Positions 1-9,100 of a stretch of 64,000 nt of DNA are shown in pieces; the first letter of the stretch is position 1, and each line of letters opens with the position of its first letter. Below the pieces are notes generated by a model. It saw only the letters and a list, made by a program, of their open reading frames with translations, did not search any database and was not told the DNA's origin. Made by a program: the position numbers and the translations under genes. Source of the DNA: Bog-532 sp963732345 (GTDB taxonomy: Bacteria > Actinomycetota > Actinomycetes > Streptosporangiales > Streptosporangiaceae); the NCBI GenBank assembly GCA_963732345.1, contig CAVSZI010000002.1:124001-188000 (forward strand), read 5' to 3'.

Positions 1-707
1 GGCGGCTCACGCCAGCTGGCTAGCAGACACCGCGGGTGAGCTACCGTGAAATGTCACCCTGAAGCGGAGCCTGGTAAGGAAGCGGCAAGCGCGTGCGGTA
101 TGTCATCACACAGATTCGTATGCAGATGATTGGCCGTTTGGCTTCACCATAGGATGCACATAGCGTTGAAACGTAAAATATTCACTCGCCGCGTAACTTC
201 GGCCGCAGGCTCGTTTCCATGGGATTGCAGCGCCTTGGTGTTCGGCTCTGTGTGGACCCCGGGGGAGTGGCGACAGGCGCCGTATGGAGTAACGGCTTCA
301 GTCACCTGGAGGCGGTCATCATATGCGTGATGCGGCGGTGGCCAAATCAGTGAACCGATGCAGGCTCGATGCGCGCGGCGTGTGCGCAGCGTATTGACCG
401 CGGCGGCGGTGCGGTAATCTCTCCACCCCTGTTCAGGAACGGCGCCAGTTGGCTTACTCTTGCGGTGGTGCCCATCGCAGCACCCCTGGTGACAGAGGCG
501 CTGCGGGCAATGGTTCATGGCCGGCAAGGCGGTCGGGAGAGCGTTTGACCGTTGGTTGCTTGCCCAATGTGATCGAATGACCACCCAGAGTAATATCGTT
601 AAAATTTATTATGGCGCAAACGGGGATTCGCGTTGCCGAAAGGTACGCTTACTCGCTAGTTTCCCCCCCACCAACGTTTTTACCAACGAAACCCGAGGTG
701 ACCTCGA
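1..707. other. Intergenic region without a supported gene
   Basis: No open frame here has a recognisable domain, and the overlapping frames on both strands look like chance ORFs. The stretch is clearly less GC-rich than the rest of the window, especially around 160-200 and 580-680. In many actinomycetes pyrF sits directly upstream of mihF; nothing resembling it is present in these 700 bases. The AT-richer part just before position 690 probably holds the mihF promoter, but no convincing -35/-10 pair can be assigned by eye. Confidence 0.5.
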
Positions 708-1028
708 GTGGCTCTTCCCCCCCTCACTCCTGACCAGCGCGCTGCGGCCTTGGAGAAGGCCGCCAGAGCGCGTAAAGAACGCGCAGAGGTGAAGAATCGC
801 CTCAAGCGCGGAGCCACAACGCTCTCCGCCGTCATCAAGGAAGGCTCGACCGATGACATCATTGGCAAGATGAAGGTCTCGGCCTTGCTCGAGTCGATGC
901 CTGGCGTCGGCAAGGTCCGGGCCAAGCAGATCATGGAACGGCTCGGCATCGCCGAGTCCCGCCGCGTGCGCGGGCTCGGTGCGAACCAGCGCTCGGCGCT
1001 GGAGCACGAGTTCGGTTCGGACATCTGA
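708..1028 (+). CDS. mihF: Integration host factor, actinobacterial type (MihF)
   Basis: A 106-residue basic nucleoid-associated protein, the usual size for this actinobacterial family. It binds DNA without sequence similarity to enterobacterial IHF. The N-terminal half is a charged helix (ARARKERAEVKNRLKRG), followed by the family's helix-two-turn-helix part with SMPGVGKVRAKQIMERLGI near residues 64-82 and the typical RVRGLGANQ ending. The GTG start at 708 is preceded by GAGGTG at 695-700. It lies directly upstream of gmk and rpoZ, the conserved actinobacterial order. Confidence 0.96.
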   Translation: MALPPLTPDQRAAALEKAARARKERAEVKNRLKRGATTLSAVIKEGSTDDIIGKMKVSALLESMPGVGKVRAKQIMERLGIAESRRVRGLGANQRSALEHEFGSDI

Positions 1029-1147
1029 GGCGGCCAGCGGAATCCGGGAGCGGGCAGCAGGGCATGGCCGCCGGGTCCGGAGTTTTCTCCCGCGGCTCCG
1101 CCACCCCCGGCGGAGCCGCGAGGATCGGCGGTGGATACTGCCCTTCC

Positions 1148-1729
1148 ATGCGGAAGTTCTCCCGGCTGACCGTGCTCTCCGGGCCCTCCGGGGTCGGGAA
1201 GAGCACGGTCATCGCGGAACTGCGCCGGTTCTGCCCCGACCTGTGGCTCTCGGTCTCGGTCACAACGCGGTCGCCGCGGGCGGGGGAGGTCAACGGGCGC
1301 GAATATTTCTTTGTCGACGACAAGGAATTCGACCGGATGGTCGACGAAGGCGAGCTACTGGAATGGGCGGAGTTCGCCGGCAATAAGTACGGAACGCCGC
1401 GAAACCCCCTTGAAGAGAAGCTGGCCGCCGGGATTCCGTGCCTCCTGGAGATCGACCTGGAGGGGGCGCGGCAGGTGCGGCGGAGCATGCCCGACGCCCG
1501 CCTGGTCTTCCTGGCCCCCCCGTCCTGGGCGGAGCTGGTCCGCAGGCTCACGAGGCGCGGGACCGAGCCGCCCGAGGTTGTGCAGCGGCGCCTGGCTGCG
1601 GCGCGCCGCGAGCTGGCTGCGGAGAGCGAATTCGACATCACGCTGGTCAACACGTCCGTCCAGGAGGTGTGCCACCAGGTGGTAACGTTGGTCTTCGGCT
1701 CGGATGAGCAATGCTCCGATGAGCAATAA
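1148..1729 (+). CDS. gmk: Guanylate kinase
   Basis: Phosphorylates GMP to GDP with ATP in purine nucleotide metabolism (cytosol). The P-loop LSGPSGVGKST lies near the N-terminus, followed by the GMP-binding signature TTRSPRAGEVNGREYFFV and the lid region. An in-frame ATG at 1064 would add 28 residues of low-complexity sequence absent from the family. The ATG at 1148 (MRKFSRLTVLSGPSG) is preferred, giving 193 residues, close to the normal length. The C-terminus ends in two near-repeats (SDEQCSDEQ). rpoZ follows 25 nt downstream and is probably cotranscribed. Confidence 0.95.
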   Translation: MRKFSRLTVLSGPSGVGKSTVIAELRRFCPDLWLSVSVTTRSPRAGEVNGREYFFVDDKEFDRMVDEGELLEWAEFAGNKYGTPRNPLEEKLAAGIPCLLEIDLEGARQVRRSMPDARLVFLAPPSWAELVRRLTRRGTEPPEVVQRRLAAARRELAAESEFDITLVNTSVQEVCHQVVTLVFGSDEQCSDEQ

Positions 1730-1754
1730 GCAATAACCAGAGGAAAGGCGTGAC

Positions 1755-2015
1755 GTGGCAGGGACTCCCGCCGCAGATGGCATTATCAACCCGCCGATCG
1801 ACGACCTGCTCAATGTCGTGGACAGCAAGTACCAGCTCGTGATCATGGCCGCGAAGCGGGCGCGGCAGATCAACGCGTACTACTCGCAGCTGGGCGAAGG
1901 CCTGCTCGAGTACGTGGGCCCGCTGGTGGAGACCCGGGTCCAGGAGAAGCCGCTGTCGATCGCACTGCGCGAAGTGCGTGAGGGGCTTCTCACGGTCGAG
2001 CACATCGAGGGCTGA
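1755..2015 (+). CDS. rpoZ: DNA-directed RNA polymerase omega subunit
   Basis: An 86-residue omega subunit that assists assembly and stability of RNA polymerase. The conserved core is visible: NPPIDDLLNVVDSKYQLV near residues 12-29, then AAKRARQINAYY, and the actinobacterial extension KPLSIALREVREG. The GTG start has the ribosome-binding site AGGAAAGG at 1741-1748. It sits between gmk and coaBC, with 26 nt to the latter, consistent with one housekeeping transcript. Confidence 0.96.
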   Translation: MAGTPAADGIINPPIDDLLNVVDSKYQLVIMAAKRARQINAYYSQLGEGLLEYVGPLVETRVQEKPLSIALREVREGLLTVEHIEG

Positions 2016-2041
2016 CGTCCGCCTGACCGGGCGGGGGACAC

Positions 2042-3322
2042 GTGGCACCACGGGTCATTCTCGGTGTAGCTGCGGGCATCGCCGCCTACAAGGCGTGCGA
2101 ACTGCTCCGGCGCCTTACCGAAACCGGGCATGACGTCCAGGTGGTCCCCACACCGGACGCGCTGCGATTCGTCGGCGAGGCGACGTGGGCGGCGCTGTCG
2201 GGCCATCCCGTCACCACCGACTCCTGGACCGGGGCCGATCAGGTTCCGCATGTCCGGCTCGGGCGGTCGGCGGATCTCGTCATCGTCGCCCCGGCCACGG
2301 CGGACCTCATGGCGCGAGCCGCGGCGGGCATGGCGGGTGACCTGCTGACCGCGACCCTGCTGACCGCCCGCTGCCCGGTGCTGTACGCGCCCGCGATGCA
2401 CACCGAGATGTGGGAGCACCCGGCCACCCGGGCCAACGTTGCGCTCCTGCGGGAACGCGGGGCGATCGTGCTCGATCCCGCTAGCGGCCGCCTGACCGGC
2501 GCGGACTCCGGAGTCGGCCGGCTGCCGGAACCCGGTGAGATATTCACGGCCGCGGTGCGGGTCCTGGCCCGGGGCGCGGACGGGCGCGGCCTGGACCTGG
2601 CCGGCCGGAAGGTGGTCGTGTCCGCCGGGGGAACCCGTGAGGAGCTCGACCCGGTGCGGTTCATCGGGAACTGGTCCTCCGGCCGGCAGGGGTACGCGTT
2701 CGCGGAAACCGCCGTCGCCCGCGGGGCCAAGGTCACCCTGGTAGCGGCGAACGTGGCGCTGCCTGACCCGGCCGGGACGCGCGTGATCAGGGTGACATCC
2801 GCACTGGAGATGCGGGGCGCGATGCTGGCTGAGGCGGCGGACGCCAACGCGGTCGTGATGGCGGCCGCCGTGGCCGACTTCCGCCCCGCGGAGCGGAGCG
2901 ATACGAAGATAAAGAAGGACGGTTCGGAACCAGCCCCGATCGGGCTCGTTCCGAATCCCGACATCCTCGCCGAGTTGTCCGCGCGGCGCAATGCGGCCGT
3001 GGCGGACGCGGCGCCCGGCGCGCTCCCGGCCGGGCCGGGCCCCGGGCAGGTCATCGTCGGCTTTGCCGCCGAGACCGCGCCGGACCTGGCCGAAAGCCGG
3101 GTTAAGCTCGCTCGCAAAGGTTGCGACCTGCTCGTCGTCAACCGGGTCGGAAATGGGCTGGCCTTCGGGACCAGTGACAACGAGGCCGTCGTGGTGGGTG
3201 CCGACGGGTCACAGACGGAGATCGCCCGGGTGCCCAAAGAGGTCCTGGCCGATACCGTCTGGGATCTTGTGGCGTCCCGGCTGCGGTCGAGGGTAGCCTT
3301 ACCCGGGCCGTCTAGAAGGTAG
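2042..3322 (+). CDS. coaBC: Bifunctional phosphopantothenoylcysteine decarboxylase/phosphopantothenate-cysteine ligase
   Basis: Carries out two consecutive steps of coenzyme A synthesis: ligation of cysteine to 4'-phosphopantothenate and decarboxylation to 4'-phosphopantetheine. The N-terminal flavoprotein (CoaC) half shows GVAAGIAAYKACELLRRL and the active-site-type segment PAMHTEMWEHPAT. The C-terminal CoaB half shows SAGGTREELDPVRFIGN and AAAVADFRP with a following KIKK. At 426 residues the length is normal. The GTG start is 26 nt after rpoZ. The last codons fall in a short direct repeat (3292-3341), so the C-terminal residues VALPGPSRR are probably not conserved. Confidence 0.95.
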   Translation: MAPRVILGVAAGIAAYKACELLRRLTETGHDVQVVPTPDALRFVGEATWAALSGHPVTTDSWTGADQVPHVRLGRSADLVIVAPATADLMARAAAGMAGDLLTATLLTARCPVLYAPAMHTEMWEHPATRANVALLRERGAIVLDPASGRLTGADSGVGRLPEPGEIFTAAVRVLARGADGRGLDLAGRKVVVSAGGTREELDPVRFIGNWSSGRQGYAFAETAVARGAKVTLVAANVALPDPAGTRVIRVTSALEMRGAMLAEAADANAVVMAAAVADFRPAERSDTKIKKDGSEPAPIGLVPNPDILAELSARRNAAVADAAPGALPAGPGPGQVIVGFAAETAPDLAESRVKLARKGCDLLVVNRVGNGLAFGTSDNEAVVVGADGSQTEIARVPKEVLADTVWDLVASRLRSRVALPGPSRR

Positions 3323-3341
3323 CCTTACCTGGGCCGTCTAG
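3292..3341 (+). repeat. Two 24-bp direct repeats across the coaBC stop
   Basis: Two copies (3292-3315 and 3318-3341) differ at one base and share the core GGTAGCCTTACC. The first copy encodes the final residues of coaBC and the second lies just after its stop, so the duplication probably set the present C-terminus. Confidence 0.8.
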
Positions 3342-3482
3342 CTGTATCAGCGGCCTTCGGCCGCGATCACATTAGAGGGACGCTTGACCGCGACCCAAAC
3401 ACCGGCGACATGATCATGGATAAGCTTCGGGCGAGTCCGCCGGGAACAAAATTGGACCCGCACAGATAGAAAAGGGAGTCTC

Positions 3483-4676
3483 GTGGCACGTCGCCTGTTC
3501 ACCTCCGAGTCCGTCACCGAGGGTCATCCGGACAAGATGGCCGACCAGATCAGTGACGCCATCCTCGACGCCATGATCAAGGACGACGCCGAGAGCCGGG
3601 TTGCCGTCGAGACTCTGATCACCACCGGCCAGGTACACGTCGCGGGTGAGGTCAGCACGCGCACCTACGTCGACATCCCGGGCATCATCCGGGAGAAGAT
3701 CCTCGAGGTCGGCTACGACTCCTCCGCCAAGGGCTTCGACGGTGCCTCCTGCGGCGTGTCGGTGTCCATAGGGTCGCAGTCGCCGGACATCGCGCTCGGC
3801 GTCGACGACGCCTATGAGTACCGCGAGGGCGAGGGCGCTGAGGAGTTCGACCGGCAGGGGGCCGGCGACCAGGGCCTGATGTTCGGGTACGCGTGCCGCG
3901 AGACGTCCGAGCTGATGCCCCTCCCGATCATGCTGGCCCACCAGCTGTCCAAGCAGCTTTCCACCGTCCGCCGCAGCGGCACCGTCCCGTACCTGCGACC
4001 GGACGGCAAGACCCAGGTGACGGTCGAGTATTCGGGCATCACGCCGGTGCGGCTCAACACGGTCGTGGTGTCGACGCAGCACGCGTCGGACATCAACCTG
4101 AAGGAACTGCTGGCCCCCGACATCAAGGACTACGTGGTCGACCCGGTGGTGGCGGCCCTGGAACTGGATACCTCCAACTACCGGCTGCTGGTCAACCCCA
4201 CCGGCCGTTTCGAGGTGGGCGGCCCGATGGGGGACGCCGGCCTGACCGGCCGCAAGATCATCATCGACACGTACGGCGGCATGGCCCGCCACGGCGGTGG
4301 CGCGTTTTCCGGCAAGGACCCGTCCAAGGTCGACCGCAGCGCGGCGTACGCGATGCGCTGGGTGGCGAAGAACGTGGTCGCGGCTGGGCTCGCCGAACGG
4401 TGCGAGACGCAGGTGGCGTACGCGATCGGGAAGGCCAAGCCGGTCGGGCTGTTCGTCGAGTGCTTCGGCACCGAGAAGGTGCCGGTCGAGCGGATTCAGG
4501 ACGCCGTGCTGGAAGTGTTCGACCTGCGGCCCCGGGCTATCATCTCCGTGCTGGACCTGCAGCGCCCCATCTACTCGCAGACCGCCACCTTCGGGCACTT
4601 CGGGCGAACCGAGCCGGACTTCTCCTGGGAGCGGGCGGACCGTGTGGAGCAGCTTCGCGCCGCGGTCGGCATCTGA
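3483..4676 (+). CDS. metK: S-adenosylmethionine synthetase
   Basis: Makes S-adenosylmethionine from methionine and ATP; supplies the many corrin-ring methyltransferases encoded in this window. All family signatures are present: GHPDK near residue 15, GAGDQGLMFGYA near residue 124, and the glycine-rich loop GGGAFSGKDPSKVDRS near residue 275. Its 397 residues are typical. The GTG start is preceded by AAAAGGGAG. The 160-nt leader holds part of the direct repeat but no SAM riboswitch that I can recognise. priA usually follows metK in actinomycetes; here a 1-kb gene-free stretch follows. Confidence 0.97.
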   Translation: MARRLFTSESVTEGHPDKMADQISDAILDAMIKDDAESRVAVETLITTGQVHVAGEVSTRTYVDIPGIIREKILEVGYDSSAKGFDGASCGVSVSIGSQSPDIALGVDDAYEYREGEGAEEFDRQGAGDQGLMFGYACRETSELMPLPIMLAHQLSKQLSTVRRSGTVPYLRPDGKTQVTVEYSGITPVRLNTVVVSTQHASDINLKELLAPDIKDYVVDPVVAALELDTSNYRLLVNPTGRFEVGGPMGDAGLTGRKIIIDTYGGMARHGGGAFSGKDPSKVDRSAAYAMRWVAKNVVAAGLAERCETQVAYAIGKAKPVGLFVECFGTEKVPVERIQDAVLEVFDLRPRAIISVLDLQRPIYSQTATFGHFGRTEPDFSWERADRVEQLRAAVGI

Positions 4677-4688
4677 TCCAGCTCCCGG

Positions 4689-4774
4689 GCCCTGACCGGC
4701 CTGCGAGCCCTGACCGGCCTGCGAGCCCTGACCGGCCAGCGAGCCCTGACCGGCCAGCGAGCCCTGACCGGCCC
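4689..4774 (+). repeat. 18-bp tandem repeat after metK
   Basis: About 4.7 head-to-tail copies of the unit GCCCTGACCGGCCTGCGA (copies 3-5 read GGCCAGCGA) begin 13 nt after the metK stop. The copies start at 4689, 4707, 4725, 4743 and 4761. There is no dyad, so this is a minisatellite rather than a terminator or CRISPR. Confidence 0.9.
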
Positions 4775-5691
4775 AGCCGCCGGGCGGCCTCTCGATGGGC
4801 CGTCCGGCGGCCTCTTCTGAATCAGTGGCAGTCCATACTTTTCCGGTCGGCCAATCTGGCTTTGCTGTCCCATAAATGACTTTGCTTTTTCGTTTATTCC
4901 TGGTTGCTTTGTGTGCAGCCTTCCCTAAAGGCTGCCAGGTCCGGCGCCGGCTGGTATGCAAGTCATATGCTGGCCGGAACAGAAAGCCGCAACCACGCTG
5001 TGGCTAAATGCGCGCCCCGGGATGGCCGGAAAGCCGCCACGGCGCGCGGCATTAACAACTTTCTGCCGCAGGCCGCGCTGACGCAATCTGAGACGCCCGC
5101 GCGGCCCTCCGCACTATGCCGTCATTAGGCTCGCTACCTTGGGCTATGCGCAGAGACGCCACGTCGCGGCCTGCGCTCAGCGGATCCAGGTGTCTGTGCT
5201 TTCCGGTCCTCCCGGCCATGTCGCCGCACATACTCCAGTGTCCGAAATGCGTTATTGCGCAACCATCGGGACGTTTCGGCTCATTCGATTTGAGGCAGGA
5301 CCGGCGTTGACGGAAAGCCGGCCAGATGGTACGTAATTTTTACGGGGAATTACTATCCGGCTGCCGTTATGGACGGTTGGCATTAAACGCGACCTCGCCC
5401 CGCGGGAGGAAGCATGTGGGATTTTCCCGGCCGGGCGCCCTCCGTCAGGACGGCACGGGCCCCACGTCGGAACCGCCCCATCCGGCCCGTGAGCGAGGGT
5501 ACCGCCCAGCACTTGCCGATGAATGTGCGGATGAGTATGCGAAAGCTCATGCGAATGCACGTGCATCATGCGTAGCATAAGACCGTCCGGAGCCGCAAGA
5601 CGCGGCCGGGCTAGCGTGCTCCGACCGTGCCGAGGTCCAAGACGGGCAGCGCACATTAGGGGCCATAGAGCCAGTCAGGGGAGACACGACG
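4775..5691. other. Long gene-free region between metK and a DUF397 gene
   Basis: Roughly 900 bases with lower GC than their surroundings, especially 4850-4910 and 5040-5360. Only short open frames without recognisable domains occur (for example 4904-5128). It may be decayed accessory DNA at the end of the conserved housekeeping block. I see no RNA gene, insertion-sequence end or convincing terminator. Confidence 0.5.
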
Positions 5692-5928
5692 ATGGGTGGC
5701 ATGTACAACGGCATGTCTGCCAGAGACCTTGAGGGTGCGGCGTGGCTGAAGAGCCAGCGTAGTAACTCGCAGGGCGCCTGCGTGGAGATCGCCAGGATCG
5801 ACGCCGAAATGGTTGCCATGCGCAACTCCAGGGACCCGCACGGCCCGGCGCTCATTTGCCACCGGGACGCCATCGTGGCCCTCATGGACGCCCTGCGGGA
5901 CGGAGAGTTCGACCACCTCGTCGCCTGA
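5692..5928 (+). CDS. DUF397 domain protein
   Basis: A 78-residue protein with a full DUF397 pattern: AAWLKSQRSNSQGACVEIA, then VAMRNSRDPHGPAL and a C-terminal ALMDALRDGEFDHL. DUF397 proteins are small, often acidic actinomycete proteins commonly encoded beside XRE-DUF5753 regulators. Here the gene stands alone; the nearest such regulator is at 11.6 kb. The start is the ATG after GGGGAGACACGACG; a second ATG four codons in is also possible. Its role is unknown. Confidence 0.85.
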   Translation: MGGMYNGMSARDLEGAAWLKSQRSNSQGACVEIARIDAEMVAMRNSRDPHGPALICHRDAIVALMDALRDGEFDHLVA

Positions 5929-6113
5929 CGCCGCCCGTCCGGTGCCCAGGGCACCCGTCCGGTGTGCCCCGGCGATCCGATGGGCCGGGCCACCAGATCC
6001 CGGCCGGCCGCAACCGTGGCCCGCAAACGTCCGCCGTCCCGCCCCCGCGCCCCTGCACGGCGGGGCGGCGGGCTTACCGCCGCGGCTGGGCATGGCAGGA
6101 TCGGAAGGTGGCC

Positions 6114-9100
6114 ATGATCCTCCTGCTTTCCACTGCCGACACCGACCTTCTCGCCGCGCGCGCTTCGGGGGCCGGCTACCGGACTGCGAACCCTGTGCGC
6201 ATCTCGCCGGAGGAGCCGGGCGCTCTCGCGGCACTGACCGAGGGGGTGGACATCGCCGTGCTGCGCCTGCTCGGCGGGCGCCAGGCGTGGCCCGCGGGGG
6301 TCGCCGCGCTGCGTGCCACCGGGATTCCGCTGGTCGCGCTGGGCGGCGAGTCGGCGCCCGACGCGGAACTCATGGCGCTGTCGACCGTTCCGGCCGGGGT
6401 GGCCGCCGAGGCGCTTGGCTACTTGCGCGAGGGCGGCCCCGACAACCTGGGTGAGCTCGCGGCATTCCTGTCCGACACCGTGCTGCTGACCGGGGAGGGC
6501 TTCGCCCCGCCGGAGCCCGCACCCCCCTACGGCATGCACCGCCTCCCCGCCCCCGCGGGCGGCAGCCCGGACGCCGCGCCGCCCACGGTCGCAGTGATCT
6601 TCTACCGGGCCCACGAGCTCTCCGGCAACACCGGTTTCGTCGATACGCTCTGCGCGGCGATCACCGAGCGCGGCGCGACACCGCTGCCGGTGTACTGCTC
6701 CTCGCTCCGATCCGCCGACCCCGGCCTGGCCGAACTCCTCCGCCCGGCCGGCGTCATCATCACGACGGTTCTGGCGGCCGGGGGTTCGGCCGCCGCCGAC
6801 GCGGGCGCCGAGGGCGACTGGGACGCCGGCGCGCTCGCCGGGCTGGGCGTCCCGATCATCCAGGGCCTCTGCCTGACCTCCTCGCGGGCCCAGTGGCAGG
6901 ACGCGGACGGCGTGAGCCCGATCGACGCGGCCATGCAGGTCGCCATTCCCGAGTTCGACGGGCGCCTGATCGCGGTCCCGTTCTCCTTCAAGGAGGAGGG
7001 GCCGGACGGCATCCCGGTCTACGTCGCCGACCGCGAGCGGGCCGGCCGTCTCGCGGGGATCGCCGTGCGGCACGCGCGCCTGGCCACCATCCCGAACCGG
7101 GCCAAGCGCGTCGCGATCATGCTGTCCTCCTACCCGACCAAACATTCCCGGGTCGGCAACGCCGTCGGCCTCGACACCCCCGCCTCCGCGGTCCGCCTGC
7201 TGCAAGCCCTGCGCGACGCCGGATACGACCTCGGCGACGGCTTCCCGGAAGACGGCGACACGCTCATCCACACGCTCATCGCGGCGGGCGGCTACGACAC
7301 CGAATGGCTGACCGAGGAGCAGCTCAGCGCCGCACCGGCGCGGGTCCCGCTGCCCAGCTACCACGAGTGGATCTCGTCTTTGCCGAACGGGCCCCGGCAG
7401 AGGCTCATCGCGCAGTGGGGCGAACCGCCGGGTCAGCTGTACACCGACGGCGACGACATCGTGCTGGCCGCCCTGCGGTTCGGGCACGTGGTGGTGATGA
7501 TCCAGCCACCGCGGGGATTCGGGGAGAACCCGGTCGCCATCTACCACGACCCGGACCTGTCCCCGTCGCATCATTACCTGGCCGCCTACCGGTGGCTGGA
7601 CGAGGTGTTCGGCGCGGACGCGGTGATCCATCTCGGCAAGCACGGCACCCTGGAATGGCTGCCCGGCAAGGGCCTGGGCCTGTCGGAACGGTGCGCGCCG
7701 GACGCGGTCCTGCGGGACGTTCCGCTCATCTACCCGTTCATCGTGAACGACCCGGGGGAGGGAACCCAGGCCAAACGGCGTGCGCACGCGGTCATCGTCG
7801 ACCACCTGGTCCCGCCGATGGCCCGCGCCGACAGCTACGGCGATCTCGCCAAGCTGGAGCAGCTGCTCGACGAGCACGCGACGGTCGCGGCACTGGACCC
7901 GGACAAGCTGCCCGCGGTCCGGGCCCAGATCTGGTCCCTGGTGCACACGGCGCAGCTGCACCACGACCTGGGCGTCCCGGGCGAGCCGGGCGCGGCGGAG
8001 TTCGACGAGTTCGTGCTGCACGTCGACGGCTATCTCTGTGAGGTCAAGGACGCCGCGATCCGCGACGGCCTGCACATCCTCGGTGAGGCGCCCACCGGGG
8101 AGGCGCTCACGAACCTGGTTATGGTCATCCTGCGCTCCGCGCAGCTGTGGAGCTCCCGCTGGGGTGCCCTGCCGGGCCTGCGCGCCGCGCTCGGCCTGGC
8201 CGAAGGCCGCGACGACGCGTCCCGCGCCGAGACCGACCGCTACGAGCGCACCGCCCGCGCCCTCGTCGAGGCCATGGCCGCCGCCAACTGGGACGCCGCC
8301 CGCGCCCCCGAGGTCGCCGCCGCCGTGCTCGCTGCGGAGCCCGCCCCCGCCCCCCGGTTCGCCGCCACCGCGCCCGCCCCGGCCCCGGCCCCGGCGGAGG
8401 AACCTGCCCGATGGCGCCATCGCGCAGCTCCTGGCCGGCCCGATGGCGCCACCGCGCCGGCTGACCCGCTGCCCACCGGGGCGCTCGGGGAAGCCGGGGC
8501 GCTTGGGGGAACCGGAGCGCCCAGGGGGGTCTCGGACGGGAGTGGTCCGGACGGGGGAGAGGGAGCGCCGGGGCTCATTCGGGATGATGCGAAGGAGCCG
8601 GCGGCGGTGGCGCGCGTTCTGCAGTTCGCGTGCACGGAAGTGGTGCCGCGGCTCGCCGCGACGACCGGAGAGATCGGCGCGGTGCTGCGCGCGCTGTCCG
8701 GCGGGTACGTTCCCGCCGGGCCGTCCGGGTCGCCCACCCGCGGGCTGGTCAACGTGCTGCCGACCGGCCGCAACTTCTACTCCGTCGACCCCAAGGCCAT
8801 CCCGTCCGCTAACTCCTGGGACACCGGGGCGGCGCTGGCCGAATCGCTGCTCGCCCGGCATCTCGCCGACGAGGGCAGCTACCCCCGCTGCGTCGGCCTG
8901 ACCGTCTGGGGTACGTCGGCGATGCGGACCCAGGGCGACGACATCGCCGAAGTCCTCGCCCTGATCGGGTGCCGCCCGGTCTGGGATGAGGTCTCGCGCC
9001 GGGTCACCGGCTTCGCCGTGGTCCCGCCCGGGGAACTGGGCCGGCCGCGGATCGACGTCACCGTCCGCATCTCCGGCTTCTTCCGTGATGCGTTCCCGCA

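Noticed and set aside
144..584. Minus-strand open frame at the left edge
   Set aside because: No ribosome-binding site, no recognisable domain, Cys/His/Arg-rich chance composition.
3323..3482. SAM riboswitch upstream of metK
   Set aside because: I could not find the conserved helices or core motifs of any SAM riboswitch class; only a direct repeat and a ribosome-binding site are visible.
4904..5580. Several short frames in the gene-free region after metK
   Set aside because: No ribosome-binding sites with correct spacing and no recognisable domains.
5929..6113. Second cobalamin riboswitch upstream of cobN
   Set aside because: The GAATCCGGGGCTG/CGCAACTG core and B12-box are absent.
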